Source: Trichoplusia ni
Taxonomy: Eukaryota > Arthropoda > Insecta > Lepidoptera > Noctuidae
DNA length: 64,000 nucleotides
Direction: 5' to 3'
Assembly (NCBI RefSeq): GCF_003590095.1
Contig: NC_039490.1
Span: forward strand, 6,279,834-6,343,833
Each line of letters begins with the position of its first letter. Position 1 is the stretch's first letter. The notes under the pieces are model-generated. The model was given only the letters and a program-made list of their open reading frames with translations. It did no database searches and was not told the origin of the DNA. Position numbers and translations under genes: made by a program. Of this stretch, positions 1 to 11,957 are shown piece after piece.

Positions 1-180
1 TTTGAACAATTAAAATTACCATAACCAAACTAACTTTTCCAGCGACTTGGTCCTCATGGAATTCGATTATCGCAAATCTCGCAGAAAATTATTTTCCTTT
101 CGGACAGAGTTACTTTCGAATTTTGTATTGACATGCAAATAAAAACTATACCTACGTGTAACTCTCTTTTTGGCAGTTAG

Positions 181-253
181 AAATTAAAACATAACAGCCT
201 ATACTAAAAAAGGATTATTATTATGCCCAACGAAGTGGGCACGGGTCAGCTAG
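181..253 (+). mobile_element. Helitron 3' terminus (non-autonomous, lepidopteran type)
   Basis: The segment ends in a 6-bp perfect hairpin (TGCCCA 224-229 pairing with TGGGCA 236-241, loop ACGAAG), followed 8 nt later by CTAG at 250-253 and then T. A short hairpin just before a terminal CTRR is the hallmark of Helitron 3' ends. The text around the hairpin (CGAAGT, GGGTCAGCTAG) resembles the ends at 7262 and 39088. The 5' end is not visible, so the stated start is arbitrary and the element may begin before the window. Confidence 0.55.
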
Positions 254-298
254 TATTAGATATAATTATATTTTGTATAAGTTTGCATTATACACATT

Positions 299-368
299 AT
301 TAAATGATGTAACGGTTTACTCACGCGTACTTATCGGGGGTGCCCGACTAGTTTCGGAACCAACCGGA
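299..368 (+). repeat. Interspersed repeat, copy A (matches 61022-61088)
   Basis: About 70 bp align by eye with 61022-61088, sharing blocks such as TTAAATGATG, CTACTCAC/TTACTCAC, TCGGG, CCCGACTAGTTT and GGAACCAA. I recall similar sequence as a common dispersed repeat of Lepidoptera. The element class cannot be decided from these pieces. The similarity may continue to about 415, where the text is unusually GC-rich for this region. Confidence 0.55.
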
Positions 369-375
369 ATCCTTA

Positions 376-1467
376 ATCATGAGCTGACGCGGCGGGATCG
401 CGAGTCGAACTCACATTGCCTATAACATATTGTATAACGCAGGCGTTCTACACATTTCCTAGATATTGTATATGTAGAATGCCGGGGTCGTCCAGGCGAT
501 GCGCTTCGGTCATTTTATAAAATACCTAGGCAATGTATGAAATTAATCGTATTATACATAAGTATTGCCTGAACGTTTCAGGTCCCCAAAGAGATACTAA
601 ATAGATGTTTACTTTATATATCCATTCATGATTGAGATCGAGATGGCACCTACCCGTGATTAGCACCAATTCGTCACTGGTGCGAACTATGCTCGAATGA
701 CAGCTAAAGAGGCTGATAGCACTCGATGGGTTCTCAATCTAAGTTTGGGTAGATAATTCCTACCATTTCGGTACCCAATCAAAAACAGAGCCTAATCGTT
801 CTAGGGTTTTTGCCTGCCGACTTTGTTTGTCGCGAAACCTGTGTAGTTAACAACAAACACATTCAGTAAATACACAAGTGTGATTGTTTGACTTGTAGAT
901 CGACCACCACATTCTTTAATAATGTTGCAGTTGTGGAATAAAAAAAGACTCGTTGTTGTGACTTTTCTATAATCTCAAATAATTGAATGTATATTTTCTT
1001 AGCAATGGTATTAATTTTGTAACCGATCACATAATAAGGAGGTCACGTTAAAAAAATACCACGCGGTGTATTCAGTCCTTCCGTTTACCTCACAGTCTAC
1101 TTAACTCCTGCCCTACTTATTTATAGCCAGTATATATAATGTACTCTGTGGCATGACATAAGAAAGTATTATCGTTTAAAAAATGATCAAGAAAAAATTC
1201 CAAATAAACTTTGCTCAAATTACCAAGTCGCAAAATACTAAATTCGTTAAATAAAACGTTTTAAATGTCATCCGATCACGTTGTCTACAACTACAAACGT
1301 CATGTTGTTGTTCGTTGTCAGACGTGTGAATATTTAAACCAAATGAAAAAACAACCTCTCAAGTGCTCATTATGTGGCTATACTGGCTATACTCAGCATT
1401 ACTTTTGTGACTAATATCATATTGAATGCACATTGCATCCTTATAATATATCGTTGCATTCATTGAA
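376..1467. other. Intergenic, no gene recognised
   Basis: AT-rich DNA. A moderately GC-rich block at about 590-860 looks like degenerate repeat sequence, but I cannot name it. The block at 1260-1330 directly upstream of the first candidate ATG could hold a promoter; I see no decisive motif. Confidence 0.4.
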
Positions 1468-1514
1468 ATGGACATAACACAAAAGACCGCCAACATGTCT
1501 CTCGGCAACACTGG
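1468..1514 (+). CDS. Possible first coding exon (tentative)
   Basis: Two in-frame ATGs (1468 and 1495) lead to a good splice donor, CTGG|GTAAGT, with exon end 1514 in phase 2. The peptide would be MDITQKTANMSLGNT. It cannot be spliced directly to the exon-like stretch at 2017 without meeting a stop codon, so its partner exon must lie elsewhere or inside the first gap. It could be the start of the coiled-coil gene ending at 3508, or chance. Confidence 0.2.
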
Positions 1515-2016
1515 GTAAGTGTACCTATTCTTTACTTTTACCAAATATACCTAATAACAAATAAATTAAATTACTATTAAAAGTTGATAGATTATGATAA
1601 AAACGTTGATGACAGACACACAGTATATAATAATGTATTTTGTACACTCAAAAGATGTTTCAAGAGTATCTGCGTGGGTCTATTTTATTCCTGGACGCAA
1701 GTCAAATTTAAAAATACTAGACATAAGAGCAAGAGTGTGTATGGGTAGCAAAATAGTCGAGTAGAGTACCTAGAGTAGAATCAAGTAACTAGTTAGAAAC
1801 TTTAGTGCAATGTATTTCAAACTGTTTTAGTAATTTGCTTTTAGTTACAACAATTTCTGCCAGTGTCGCATAGTAACTGCACATGGGTGAAACGCACACA
1901 CACAATTTAACATGCCTTCTGAAACACAGAGGAACTTGTTATGACAAATAATAAATTTATAAATATTTTTAATCTTTTTCCTTTTATCCAAATTCTTTTT
2001 TTATTACGCCGCACAG

Positions 2017-2144
2017 GGCTCACAATGCTCCAAATTAATGTATATCCTTATGCATCTACCACCTAAGTTCGAGGATGACATAGATGCCAACCGCATCATG
2101 CTTACCTCTGATCAATCAACTTGTGCAGTTGCAGCTGAGCCACA
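2017..2144 (+). CDS. Partial open frame running into assembly gap (unrecognised)
   Basis: A strong pyrimidine tract and acceptor (CGCCGCACAG|GGC, exon from 2017) open a frame that stays free of stops for 42 codons up to the gap. It includes the peptide LMYILMHLPPKFEDD. Only the phase-0 frame is open. I do not recognise the protein. It may be an upstream exon of the coiled-coil gene that ends at 3508, or part of a transposon. The gap prevents a decision. Confidence 0.25.
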
Positions 2145-3144
2145 NNNNNNNNNNNNNNNNNNNNNNNNNNNNNNNNNNNNNNNNNNNNNNNNNNNNNNNN
2201 NNNNNNNNNNNNNNNNNNNNNNNNNNNNNNNNNNNNNNNNNNNNNNNNNNNNNNNNNNNNNNNNNNNNNNNNNNNNNNNNNNNNNNNNNNNNNNNNNNNN
2301 NNNNNNNNNNNNNNNNNNNNNNNNNNNNNNNNNNNNNNNNNNNNNNNNNNNNNNNNNNNNNNNNNNNNNNNNNNNNNNNNNNNNNNNNNNNNNNNNNNNN
2401 NNNNNNNNNNNNNNNNNNNNNNNNNNNNNNNNNNNNNNNNNNNNNNNNNNNNNNNNNNNNNNNNNNNNNNNNNNNNNNNNNNNNNNNNNNNNNNNNNNNN
2501 NNNNNNNNNNNNNNNNNNNNNNNNNNNNNNNNNNNNNNNNNNNNNNNNNNNNNNNNNNNNNNNNNNNNNNNNNNNNNNNNNNNNNNNNNNNNNNNNNNNN
2601 NNNNNNNNNNNNNNNNNNNNNNNNNNNNNNNNNNNNNNNNNNNNNNNNNNNNNNNNNNNNNNNNNNNNNNNNNNNNNNNNNNNNNNNNNNNNNNNNNNNN
2701 NNNNNNNNNNNNNNNNNNNNNNNNNNNNNNNNNNNNNNNNNNNNNNNNNNNNNNNNNNNNNNNNNNNNNNNNNNNNNNNNNNNNNNNNNNNNNNNNNNNN
2801 NNNNNNNNNNNNNNNNNNNNNNNNNNNNNNNNNNNNNNNNNNNNNNNNNNNNNNNNNNNNNNNNNNNNNNNNNNNNNNNNNNNNNNNNNNNNNNNNNNNN
2901 NNNNNNNNNNNNNNNNNNNNNNNNNNNNNNNNNNNNNNNNNNNNNNNNNNNNNNNNNNNNNNNNNNNNNNNNNNNNNNNNNNNNNNNNNNNNNNNNNNNN
3001 NNNNNNNNNNNNNNNNNNNNNNNNNNNNNNNNNNNNNNNNNNNNNNNNNNNNNNNNNNNNNNNNNNNNNNNNNNNNNNNNNNNNNNNNNNNNNNNNNNNN
3101 NNNNNNNNNNNNNNNNNNNNNNNNNNNNNNNNNNNNNNNNNNNN
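2145..3144. other. Assembly gap (1000 N)
   Basis: Exactly 1000 N, a conventional placeholder length, so the true distance is unknown. Long open frames crossing it are artefacts of translating N. Confidence 0.99.
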
Positions 3145-3508
3145 TGTGGAACTTTGTAAGACAGAGCTGCAATCACTGAAAAATTTACAAGTAAGCAAGA
3201 CTGCTATAGTAGATACATTAAGGTTAGAGAAAGATACTTTAACCGCTCAACTGACTGAGAGGAAGCAAAAAATAGAAGATTTGGAAAAAGAGATTGAGAA
3301 GTTAAAGTCAGCTCTGACAACAAAAAGTGCTCCAAATCCATCTTCAATACCCAAGGTGACGCCAGCTGCCCAGCCGCCCAAGATGAGTCCTGCTCTCAGT
3401 GCCCACAACCCCATTAATGAACCAGTGTTAGAAAATGATGCCAAGGAAGAAATAGAAGACACAAATGCCTTGAATGATGGCAATGATTTTGACCCACAGG
3501 TGCAATAA
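3145..3508 (+). CDS. C-terminal part of a coiled-coil protein (partial)
   Basis: The frame enters from the gap and runs 120 codons to a TAA at 3506-3508. The first ~60 residues are a heptad-rich, charged coiled coil (for example KIEDLEKEIEKLKS). A Ser/Pro/Ala-rich linker follows (KSAPNPSSIPKVTPAAQPPK), then an acidic tail ending DFDPQVQ. The codons look genuine and no intron interrupts the segment. A 3' UTR of about 1.2 kb with a canonical polyadenylation signal follows. The layout of coiled coil, linker and acidic tail fits Golgi or cytoskeletal scaffold proteins, but I cannot assign a family. The N-terminal part is lost in the gap, and exon-like pieces at 1468-1514 and 2017-2144 may belong to the same gene. 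Confidence 0.7.
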
Positions 3509-4715
3509 GTTTAATTATTGTTTAAGTTTGTGATTTAGTGGCCTGTTAACATTTACCAGTTAGGGACTAAGAAAGAGGCTGATGGTAGAAAGGCTATAAG
3601 CTAGAATACATGCATAATGAGTATTCTTAACAACTAAAGAGGTTCGAAGAACTGAAGGTTAGCTATGAAAAAAAATCACTTTGATGGTTGACATTCTTGT
3701 TGATAAGAGTATTTTTTTTGTAGGTTACTACACCTTCTGCTCTTGATAACAGAGTCAGTCAATTCATACAAGCTTAGCCTATATAACAGATCTTTGGACC
3801 ATTAAGTTGCCTTTTCAGAGCTTTTGTGATTGTGTAAATTGACTGTCAATGTTTTATTCTTTTAATGAAATCAACAGTGTGCAAAGACGAAGTATTCAAA
3901 TGAATTAATCAAAAATAAAAAGTTTTATTACAACTGCAAAATGCAAATTATATTCAAGTTGCTTAACCGATATTCAATGTTAAATAATAAAGTCTTCATA
4001 TTGTTTGTTGAAATACATTATATGCTTTAATTTTTATTCCAATGCAGACTTATGTTATATTTATTGTATTGTATAGTTGTGACTAATCTATTATTAGAAC
4101 AGCTGTTGCTAGTGCATTTACAAATAAATATTTTTATGGTGCTTTTACTTTCTGCCTTTCTACAATCAAAGATCCAAAAATGCATTTGTTTATTTACAAC
4201 TACTTGAATAGTAATGATTAATGTATTAAATAATATTATTCATTATGGAATAGCTTATGGAAATGAAAGGGCTTGAATAAACTTAACAATTTAATTATGT
4301 GCAATTTCAGGTGAAGCCATATTTCATACTCTCTTAGAAATAATTTTAGTTTTTATTTTTAAATCACAAGTATTGTTAATATGATTAATGGGATTAGAAT
4401 AGAGATGCCATGATGGTGCCAGAAATGACTATTTGGATCTGACATGAGTAGTTTAATACTGATATGTTATTTTGCTCAATTTTCTATTATTGACATTATG
4501 AACACTGTTATTTCAATTCGATTCAGAGGCGGTGTGAATAATTTTTTAGATTGGTGAAGTGTATTATGATGTAATGTTATAGCATAATGTTTGCGTCGGC
4601 TCTATAAGTACGTAATATTGTATTGTATGTGTAACTTTAGTATTGTACTCTGTAGTTACTGTGTTTCGTACACGTCTTTTATAGTTGAGGAATAAATTGT
4701 ATAGATTTTTTCCTT
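3509..4715 (+). other. 3' UTR of the coiled-coil gene
   Basis: AT-rich, with no open frames. It runs from the stop codon to the AATAAA at 4691-4696, followed by a T-rich stretch. An earlier AATAAA near 3915 could give a shorter isoform. Confidence 0.5.
4691..4696 (+). terminator. Polyadenylation signal AATAAA
   Basis: Canonical hexamer followed within 20-40 nt by a T-rich tract. This is the likely end of the coiled-coil gene transcript. Confidence 0.5.
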
Positions 4716-6540
4716 TTTATTCGTATTTTTTTTATTGTTTTTAAGCGAACTCTTCACCCAATGTGCGTACAACGTACTGATAGCTGATCGTATACCGGAT
4801 TTTTAACGACGATGTCAGTTGTTTCTCAATGGGATATTACCTACCTATACAATGGTTGCGTAGTAATTACTCTGCGACATAGTTTTCTAGTTCGATTGTA
4901 TGGCTTCGAGTAGCTTGACCGAATCAGATCAGGGTTGTTAAGAGTTTTTACGTAACTAATCACCAAACGAATTAATCACCTAATTGTCAAGTTCATTTAC
5001 AGAATTGGATATTCTTTATTGGCATATCACATGAATAGGGGATTGTACAAACAAAAAGTTACATGGTGCCAAAAATGCGCGGTCATATCACTAAGGGCCA
5101 TTTGTGTAGCCGCGCAGCTCGGGTATCCAACGTGATAAATTATAGCCAGCAATCTATTACAACTCGCACGATAATTCTCGCATCGTTAAAATTGGCCCTA
5201 AGAGATAGCTTTTACTGACAACCATTTAATGGACTATACTAGAGCTATAATGAGCAACTTTATTGTAGGTAGTCTGCGTGGTGCACAGCTATAAAATAAA
5301 CATTAAATTGCAATAGAACAATTTCAGCTATGTAGGTATTCGAATAAACTTGTGTCTATTGAACATTACAGAACATAAACCAGTTTGCAACAGTAGTGGA
5401 GTAAAGTGCATTTCAGAAACAATAAATTACTTTTATGGATGTCGCACGCATGTGGTAACAATCAAAGCCTTGATATCGAGTTTGTACAGTCGAGTTCATT
5501 CATACATTGGCACTGGTCAAAGATTAACTCAAAATATTGTGGGCGTTGGATTTGTTGGAAAGCTCCAAAAGTTTTTACTTTTTCCTTGACGTATTGAGTA
5601 GTAATTTATTTATGAACTTAACTGTGCAGTAGACATGCTATTGGTTTATCAGAATCTAATAAAGTCGTCTACACTTTATAGTTTCGTAGAACATAATTAG
5701 ATACGGAGCAATGAGCAATCAAGTCCAGTCTCATAATTAAGGTAATTCTCTTGACGTCCTATTGGTAGGTCCTGGTGTGTATTACGCATTGTGTACACGT
5801 CGTCTATAATGTCTTCCTACAAAACACCTCAGTTCTGCTTTTTACAATGGCCGTTGAATGACTGGATATTGTGTTAAATTGGCACTAATCGTATTATTAT
5901 TATAAACAGTTTTCCAACACAACAATTAATGGAAATTTAGTACGGGGCGGAACACTCAAAGTCAAGACATTGAATTTCCAATTATTATATTATGAAAATG
6001 CCTAAGAGAATAGGAATAGTTTCAAATTTAAACCAACTGCCATTAATTCATCGGCCATTGTAAATAGCAGAATCGTCGTATTTCCACACTGCCAATAATG
6101 CGGTATAGTGTGCCTCATAGAGCAAAAGTATTTATGGAAATTAAATCCGGAACTCAAGTCCGATGCTATTGAAAACCTGCTATCAGTATGAAATAAGTTA
6201 GGTACCTACGCTACCTACCTACCTACAAACTACGACTTTGTGTAGCACAGGCTTGAGACCTCGTATTTACGTTGCACTAATATTTTCTTTCAACTGTTGT
6301 TAATAACTTTATTTAGACAGCTGTCTTAAATAAATGCAGGCGTAACTAAATTGGCTAAATATTAATTAAAAAAAAACATGTTAAGACGAAGTTAACATGA
6401 GGGTCTACCCCTATGTCTCGGTAATTTACTGAGTTGTGAACGCATGAGAGCGCAATACTCGGCGTAGAGAGGGATCTCTCTTCCATTCTCATCAATCTTC
6501 GTTAAATTACACAGGTTTCAAAACTAATATCTACTAGAGC
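4716..6540. other. Intergenic, no gene recognised
   Basis: AT-rich, with only short chance ORFs. A perfect 8-bp inverted repeat (CATGTTAA 6377-6384, TTAACATG 6392-6399, 7-nt loop) lies shortly before the foldback element. Near 6210 there is a short run of CTAC repeats. Confidence 0.5.
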
Positions 6541-7261
6541 AAGAGCCCGTGAACCCCAGACCTTCGTTATTTTATAAAAGCTGAAAGTTTGTCAGCGCAT
6601 ACTCCCAACACAGGTAAGAACGATGGACCATTATGAAGTTTGGGTTATAGTGGCTTAGGCAGGTAAACGGTACTAAAGGTGTGTAAAATACCGATCTAAA
6701 TTCGTCAAATAATAAAGTGCGATTTTTTGATATTATCTTCAGAATATTATTAAAAATCACGTTATTCATTGCCAGACACTTAACATCGTGGCAACCCCTT
6801 GCCAGACACCCTTAATGTTCATGAATTATAGTTTAACTTACGTTATAGTATAAAAGCTGATTTTTATAAATAATACTTGGGTAATAAGTAGATGATGTTT
6901 CCTCATTAGCCAGACATTTTTTATAGTTCCAACCCCTTGCCAGACAAGCATGTAGGGTAGCTGTAGGAGCGAGCGCGAGGCAGTATGTATATGAGTGAGT
7001 GCGAGTGAGATGGCGAGTTAAGTCTACCGCGATCCCTCACTGCGCAGTTGTTATTTCTACTGCGCATGTATTGTTTAGTACTCAGTACATGTTTACATCA
7101 GCTAAAATAATATATATGATACGTAGATTATATTTTTACAATTTGTTTATGTGACTTTTTAAATTAAAGTGATTTTGTATTATAAAAACAAATCATAGGT
7201 GAAACATTAATTTGTGTTATTTGCAAAAAAAAGTAGTGACAAATAATATTTTATAGTATGA

Positions 7262-7440
7262 CTAGCTGACCCGGCGAACTTCGTACCGCCTTAGCGTAGC
7301 TTTGATGCACTACTTTATTTTGTATAGTTGACCTATCTTAGGTATGAGTACCTATTAAATTTAAACTGGAATCTATAATATTCTCCATATATAAATTAAT
7401 CCCTATTTCCCTGGTCTCGCCATATCTGAAAAGGACCTAA
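7262..7440 (-). mobile_element. Helitron 3' end fragment, minus orientation
   Basis: Read on the minus strand, the sequence ends ACGAAGTTCGCCGGGTCAG followed by CTAG (7265-7262). This is the same type of terminus as at 250-253 and 39085-39088. The other boundary is not defined; about 7440 is a guess. It lies in the spacer of the foldback element, so it either inserted there or was captured. Confidence 0.6.
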
Positions 7441-7808
7441 TTTTATTAAATACAAAACAAAATATATATTTTCATAATAGTGTTTATTCCATAGGATTCA
7501 ATAATTCCACTTATATTTTTACAAATCGCTATTGAACAACTTGGCATTTTGAAGTAAATACTGAGCTTAACACCACGCGCGCTCTAGAAAACAACTAATA
7601 GCCTCTATAACCTTCACTGTTTCTCTCTATTTTTGTACGTCTGGTTGGTGGCATTGTTAAAATGATAACATTGATGATGATAATGAATAAATTAATATTG
7701 TCTTTTATACTCTATAATAATATGTAATGTCATCAATTTATTTTTTTATCCTCAGTAATAACTTGTAGCATCATTAACCTATTTTTAATTAAATTTTTGA
7801 AAAATATT

Positions 7809-7828
7809 TTTTTTTTTTTTTTTTTTTA
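7809..7828. repeat. Homopolymer T run
   Basis: About 20 consecutive T in the foldback spacer. Confidence 0.8.
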
Positions 7829-8879
7829 AACCTGTTTTTGATAAAATAAATTAAAATTTTTAACAATTTAAGGTAATTGTAGCATCGAATGTCTTTCCTT
7901 AAGATGTTTTTAAAATTTACATAAATCTGCGCCAAAAAGTTTATTTGCATGAGTCATTCATAATTCATAATTAATATTATTCTTATCATTTATAACGAAT
8001 ATTTAATTAATAATAATTGAAGATAGCACATATTATTGTTTTAGTTGATGTAAGCATGTATTAAATACTAAACAATACAAACGCATCTCACTCGCACTCA
8101 CTCATATACATACTGCCTCGCGCTCGCTCCTACAGCTACCCTACATGCTTGTCTGGCAAGGGGTTGGAACTATAAAAAATGTCTGGCTAATGAGGAAACA
8201 TCATCTACTTATTACCCAAGTATTATTTATAAAAATCAGCTTTTATACTATAACGTAAGTTAAACTATAATTTCATGAACATTAAGGGTGTCTGGCAAGG
8301 GGTTGCCACGATGTTAAGTGTCTGGCAATGAATAACGTGATTTTTAATAATATTCTGAAGATAATATCAAAAAATCGCACTTTATTATTTGACGAATTTA
8401 GATCGGTATTTTACACACCTTTAGTACCGTTTACCTGCCTAAGCCACTATAACCCAAACTTCATAATGGTCCATCGTTCTTACCTGTGTTGGGAGTATGC
8501 GCTGACAAACTTTCAGCTTTTATAAAATAACGAAGGTCTGGGGTTCACGGGCTCTTAGACCATACGATTCAATACTTTGAAATTGTTTTCGCGTTGCGTG
8601 ACGTAGTGGCGGTCATTGCTTATTTTGAATCTATTCATCTTGTTCTTGTCAACCAGTAATCTATTCCGACAGTCATAAACTACAAGAGCACAAAGGAGAG
8701 TGTTATTAGACGTCAGATTCATTAGGAATACAGTGTGTTATTGATAGGAGGTCATTTAACTTTCATATTGAATGCGTGTATTGGCAATCAGAATTTATTG
8801 CCGTGAGCGTAACGTTCGTGTTAGACTGATGCGCTCGATAAATGTCCACATTTCTGTCAACAATAAATAAAGAAAGCCG

Positions 8880-10468
8880 ATTTTATACTAAACAAGTTTT
8901 ATTTACCTTAAACATCTCTAGCATAATCAAAAACAAAAATATTCCCATCGCCATTACTTCACAAGTAATGTGTTAACAACATAAAACTTAAAGTACCTAG
9001 TTATAACTAACGACGTACACTGGCAATCTCATTTACAATCCATACATATGCCGAATTACTTAATTAAAATCATAATTTGTAAATTACGTGTAAATTGCTG
9101 GACCGCTAGCTGGCAACACATAGGATAAAGATAAAGATAAAGCTAGTAAATACCATGATTGGCGAAACTAATTTGATCATTTCATGAGGTTATTTTACTT
9201 TGACATTACGCATATGCGTGTCAATAAAGTGATAACCTTAGGAATGATTCAGTGTGAAACATAGTGCCAAGACATAATTTAGACATTACATTATTTCTCT
9301 TAAAACCAATAAAAGACAAGCTTCATTTAAAACTCTTTCCTAAAATACATGGTCAACATGACTGAAATAGTTGATAATGGCATGAACAAGATCCGAGTCA
9401 CAATTTAATGAATAGTCCTAGTACTAAGCTAACATTTGTAACTAAAATTAATAACTAAACCTAATGAATACAAGCTACAAGTCGGTGGTAAACAGGATAG
9501 TGGAATTGACAGAGATCGCCGAATCCGTAATTGCGATTGATAAAATATCACTTGGGGGATCAAGAGTGAAAAATAATTTATTGAGGCAGTTTATCCATAC
9601 ATAATAACCTCTTTCATATAACAATGGAAAACTACGTCAAAAAATCCGGTTCCTTCGTCTCAAATATTCCCTTGACATTGTAGCAATCAGAATTAACAGA
9701 CTCCAAGTTAAAAACAAATAGATGTAGATGTGCTGTAAATAATGAAATATCAATTATATTGTGCCATCTTTTACTTCTATCAAATAATGCAAACAAGACG
9801 AACAATAGCGAGATAAATGACGCTGGTACATTTCATAAAAATATTCTTCAACATTTAATAAGACATCAGCATGGAGGAAAGGAATGTAGCCTTACTCTTT
9901 TAAAAACTTATGTCCATCACCTGGACTACCATAGGCTGGGTTGTTTGTGATAATAAGTCAACACAATGTGTCAACTAATCCTACATAAGAAAATTAAACT
10001 GGATTAAAAAACTTTGGTCAAATCTAAAGAGTACAGTTATTAAAAGTAATGTTATAAAAATTACTACTAGCATACAATTCATAATGTCAAGAGGTACAGT
10101 TGGTCACATTGTAAACAATCAGTATCATAAAATACATAAAAATAAATGTTACAACATAGAAAAATACAATATCTTCATATCACAAGGTTATTAAATTGTA
10201 TAATTGCATCCATTGAATAGCTTGTTATATTTACTGTCAAATTGATTACTCTTGGTGTACAACATTGATCAAAGTGGAATAACAACTTCAAATATAAAGG
10301 ATAATAGGATTAATATATTTCATGGAGCACATAAAAACTTTATGATGTACCATGGTGATAAATTAATTCTAGTGCCCTTTAACATATAATACTATCTTAT
10401 AACAATTTTCATATTATTATTAACATTGCACTTTTACTTCAATTTGACAGTAAAATAAACATAAAAAT
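8880..10468 (-). other. Probable 3' UTR of the NTF2-like gene
   Basis: No gene on either strand. A minus-strand AATAAA (TTTATT at 8898-8903) could end a ~1.6-kb 3' UTR that follows the stop codon at 10469. Short GATAAA repeats lie near 9128. The interval 8557-8880 shows nothing recognisable. Confidence 0.4.
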
Positions 10469-11752
10469 CTAAATCTTCTTGAGTTCTTGTTCAAGAGCTA
10501 CTTCTTCAAAAGCAGCCAATAGATTCCGCCTGCACTTGCTCTCGTCAGCATACCTTAATGCCCAAATAATATACTCGCCTACATTCAAAGGGTCCTCAGA
10601 ATAGCTTATTTGTACTTTACATTTTCTTTCCCAAGTCATAGCATCACTGCTTCTGCTATTCCTTGTCCTAGCAAACTCTATGTACCCATTACATTCTACA
10701 GCTAATTTCGGCAACTGTGCGTTGAGCGTGTCGTGTGATCTGTCAGAGTCTGTGCCACTAGTGGAAGGCAGGCAATCACCCTGGCCCACCTCTTGGTTTG
10801 GTGGAGTTATTGAAACACACTTCCTCTTGACTTTACGAACACCATCACCTTTGTTACAAACATCTGTATCTTCCTCTGGATATGACCTCTTTAGTGCATT
10901 TTGATCTATTTCATTTCTCTTATCTTCATCAGGTGCTGTGTTGTCAGTCTTTGGTTTAATGTCTATGATTATGTCACTGAGAGGCTGGCAACCCTCAGAC
11001 CACTCTGGACTGCTGCAGTTAGACCTAAGCAGCCTTCTTTTGTGACCATTATCTTTAGTTCTGATAAGTTCTGGGGAATGTAGTGGACTAGCCAGTATGG
11101 AGTCATCTTTTCTGAAATTAGTAACAATTAATGTAGATTAATTCCAAAACGAAAACAGTGTTTTGTATTATTGTGATTGTTCTGTTGTTTAATAATTTTG
11201 TGAGTTACAACTGTTTCCAAGAGAGAGACAAGAGATTCCACAGTAAAATGTTTGTTATCTTTATTTTTTTTTCCAATAAGAATAAATGACATTAAATAAC
11301 AGTGACACTGACAGTCATTCTATGCTGTTCATTTGAATTGTTCTGTGAGAAGGGATAATAAAGAAAACTAGAATGTATAAAGCACCTAATTTAATCAATA
11401 CTTAAAATACAAACCTTGTTAATCTTTCATGCCTGCTCTCAATCTTATCAATACTTTCAATTGTGGTAAAATCATGGTGGGAACATTGCATATCATATTT
11501 CAAGAATGCGGTAACTTTCTTCCTGGTTTTTATAGTACGGCCAAACCATTCAAGTATAGCGTCATCAGATAAGTACAGTGAGAGGTTGTAACGCTCATTA
11601 TCTATCATGCGTTTGTACCATGCTATGAAGGTCCTGGCTTGTTGACGTTCAGAAAATTTGTTGTTACAGTTATTATTGGTTTCCTGCACAGGTTTGGTGT
11701 ATTTTGACTGGTTATTGTTGCGTTTGCGTGGAGTAGTTGGCGAGGACATTTT
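10469..11752 (-). CDS. NTF2-like fold protein, uncharacterised, 325 aa
   Basis: Two coding exons on the minus strand: 11752-11415 (ATG at 11749) and 11111-10469 (TAG at 10469-10471). The donor AACAAG|GTTTGT and acceptor TTTCAG|A join in phase 2 and keep the frame. Residues 38-83 read like the first helices of an NTF2/SnoaL-like domain: TFIAWYKRM, then SDDAILEWFGRTIKTRKKV with the usual Asp-Ala/Trp-Gly pattern. A low-complexity Ser/Lys-rich insert with basic clusters (VRKVKRKC) follows. The last ~80 residues look like the remaining strands of the fold (VECNGYIEFA, KCKVQISYSE, YIIWALRYAD). The family is inferred from pattern, not from a search. The start has a good context (AAAATGT). The acceptor just before this ATG shows that it is normally spliced to upstream exons, which carry another ORF. 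Confidence 0.7.
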
Positions 11753-11957
11753 CTGAAAAGGTGTCGTAAATCATGATGTAAGTAAAAGTTTACTGGTTAG
11801 ATATTATTAACATTTAAGTCATTTCATGAACTGAATGAGTTTCTATTTTTATGGGTACAAAAATAAGAATCTAGTAAGAACAGAAAAAAAAAACACTAAT
11901 GACCTTCAAGTTTACCAGAAATTTTGTGATTCCATTACATGAGGAATGGGTACTCAC

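Larger units (their letters stand above)
6541..8556. mobile_element. 2-kb foldback element with long inverted arms
   Basis: The left arm (6541 to about 7112) is the reverse complement of the right arm (about 8036 to 8556). The outer ~430 bp are almost identical; I saw one single-base indel (near 6828 versus 8272), and a 65-codon frame (6572-6769 minus, 8328-8525 plus) is identical on both sides. The left arm carries about 50 extra bp at 7012-7062. Each arm holds four copies of GCCAGACA: 6771, 6801, 6909 and 6939 in the left arm, complemented at 8150, 8180, 8289 and 8319 in the right. The sequence CCCCTTGCCAGACA occurs twice per arm, and TATAAAAGCTGA also recurs. The spacer is AT-rich and contains a Helitron end and a long T run. 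Termini read AAGAGCCCGTG...CACGGGCTCTT. The flanks AGAGC and AGACC could be an imperfect target duplication. No transposase is visible, so it is non-autonomous. Confidence 0.8.

Noticed and set aside
2038..3198. Several ~350-470-codon frames on both strands around the first gap
   Set aside because: They exist only because runs of N translate without stops; only the real bases at 3145-3508 support a gene.
6377..6399. Perfect 8-bp hairpin CATGTTAA/TTAACATG as a terminator or transposon end
   Set aside because: Isolated, in AT-rich eukaryotic DNA, with no neighbouring gene end or matching partner terminus.
6572..8525. Identical 65-aa ORFs in opposite orientation (6572-6769 minus, 8328-8525 plus)
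   Set aside because: They are the same stretch of the foldback arms. The peptide has no recognisable feature and is most likely incidental to the inverted repeat.
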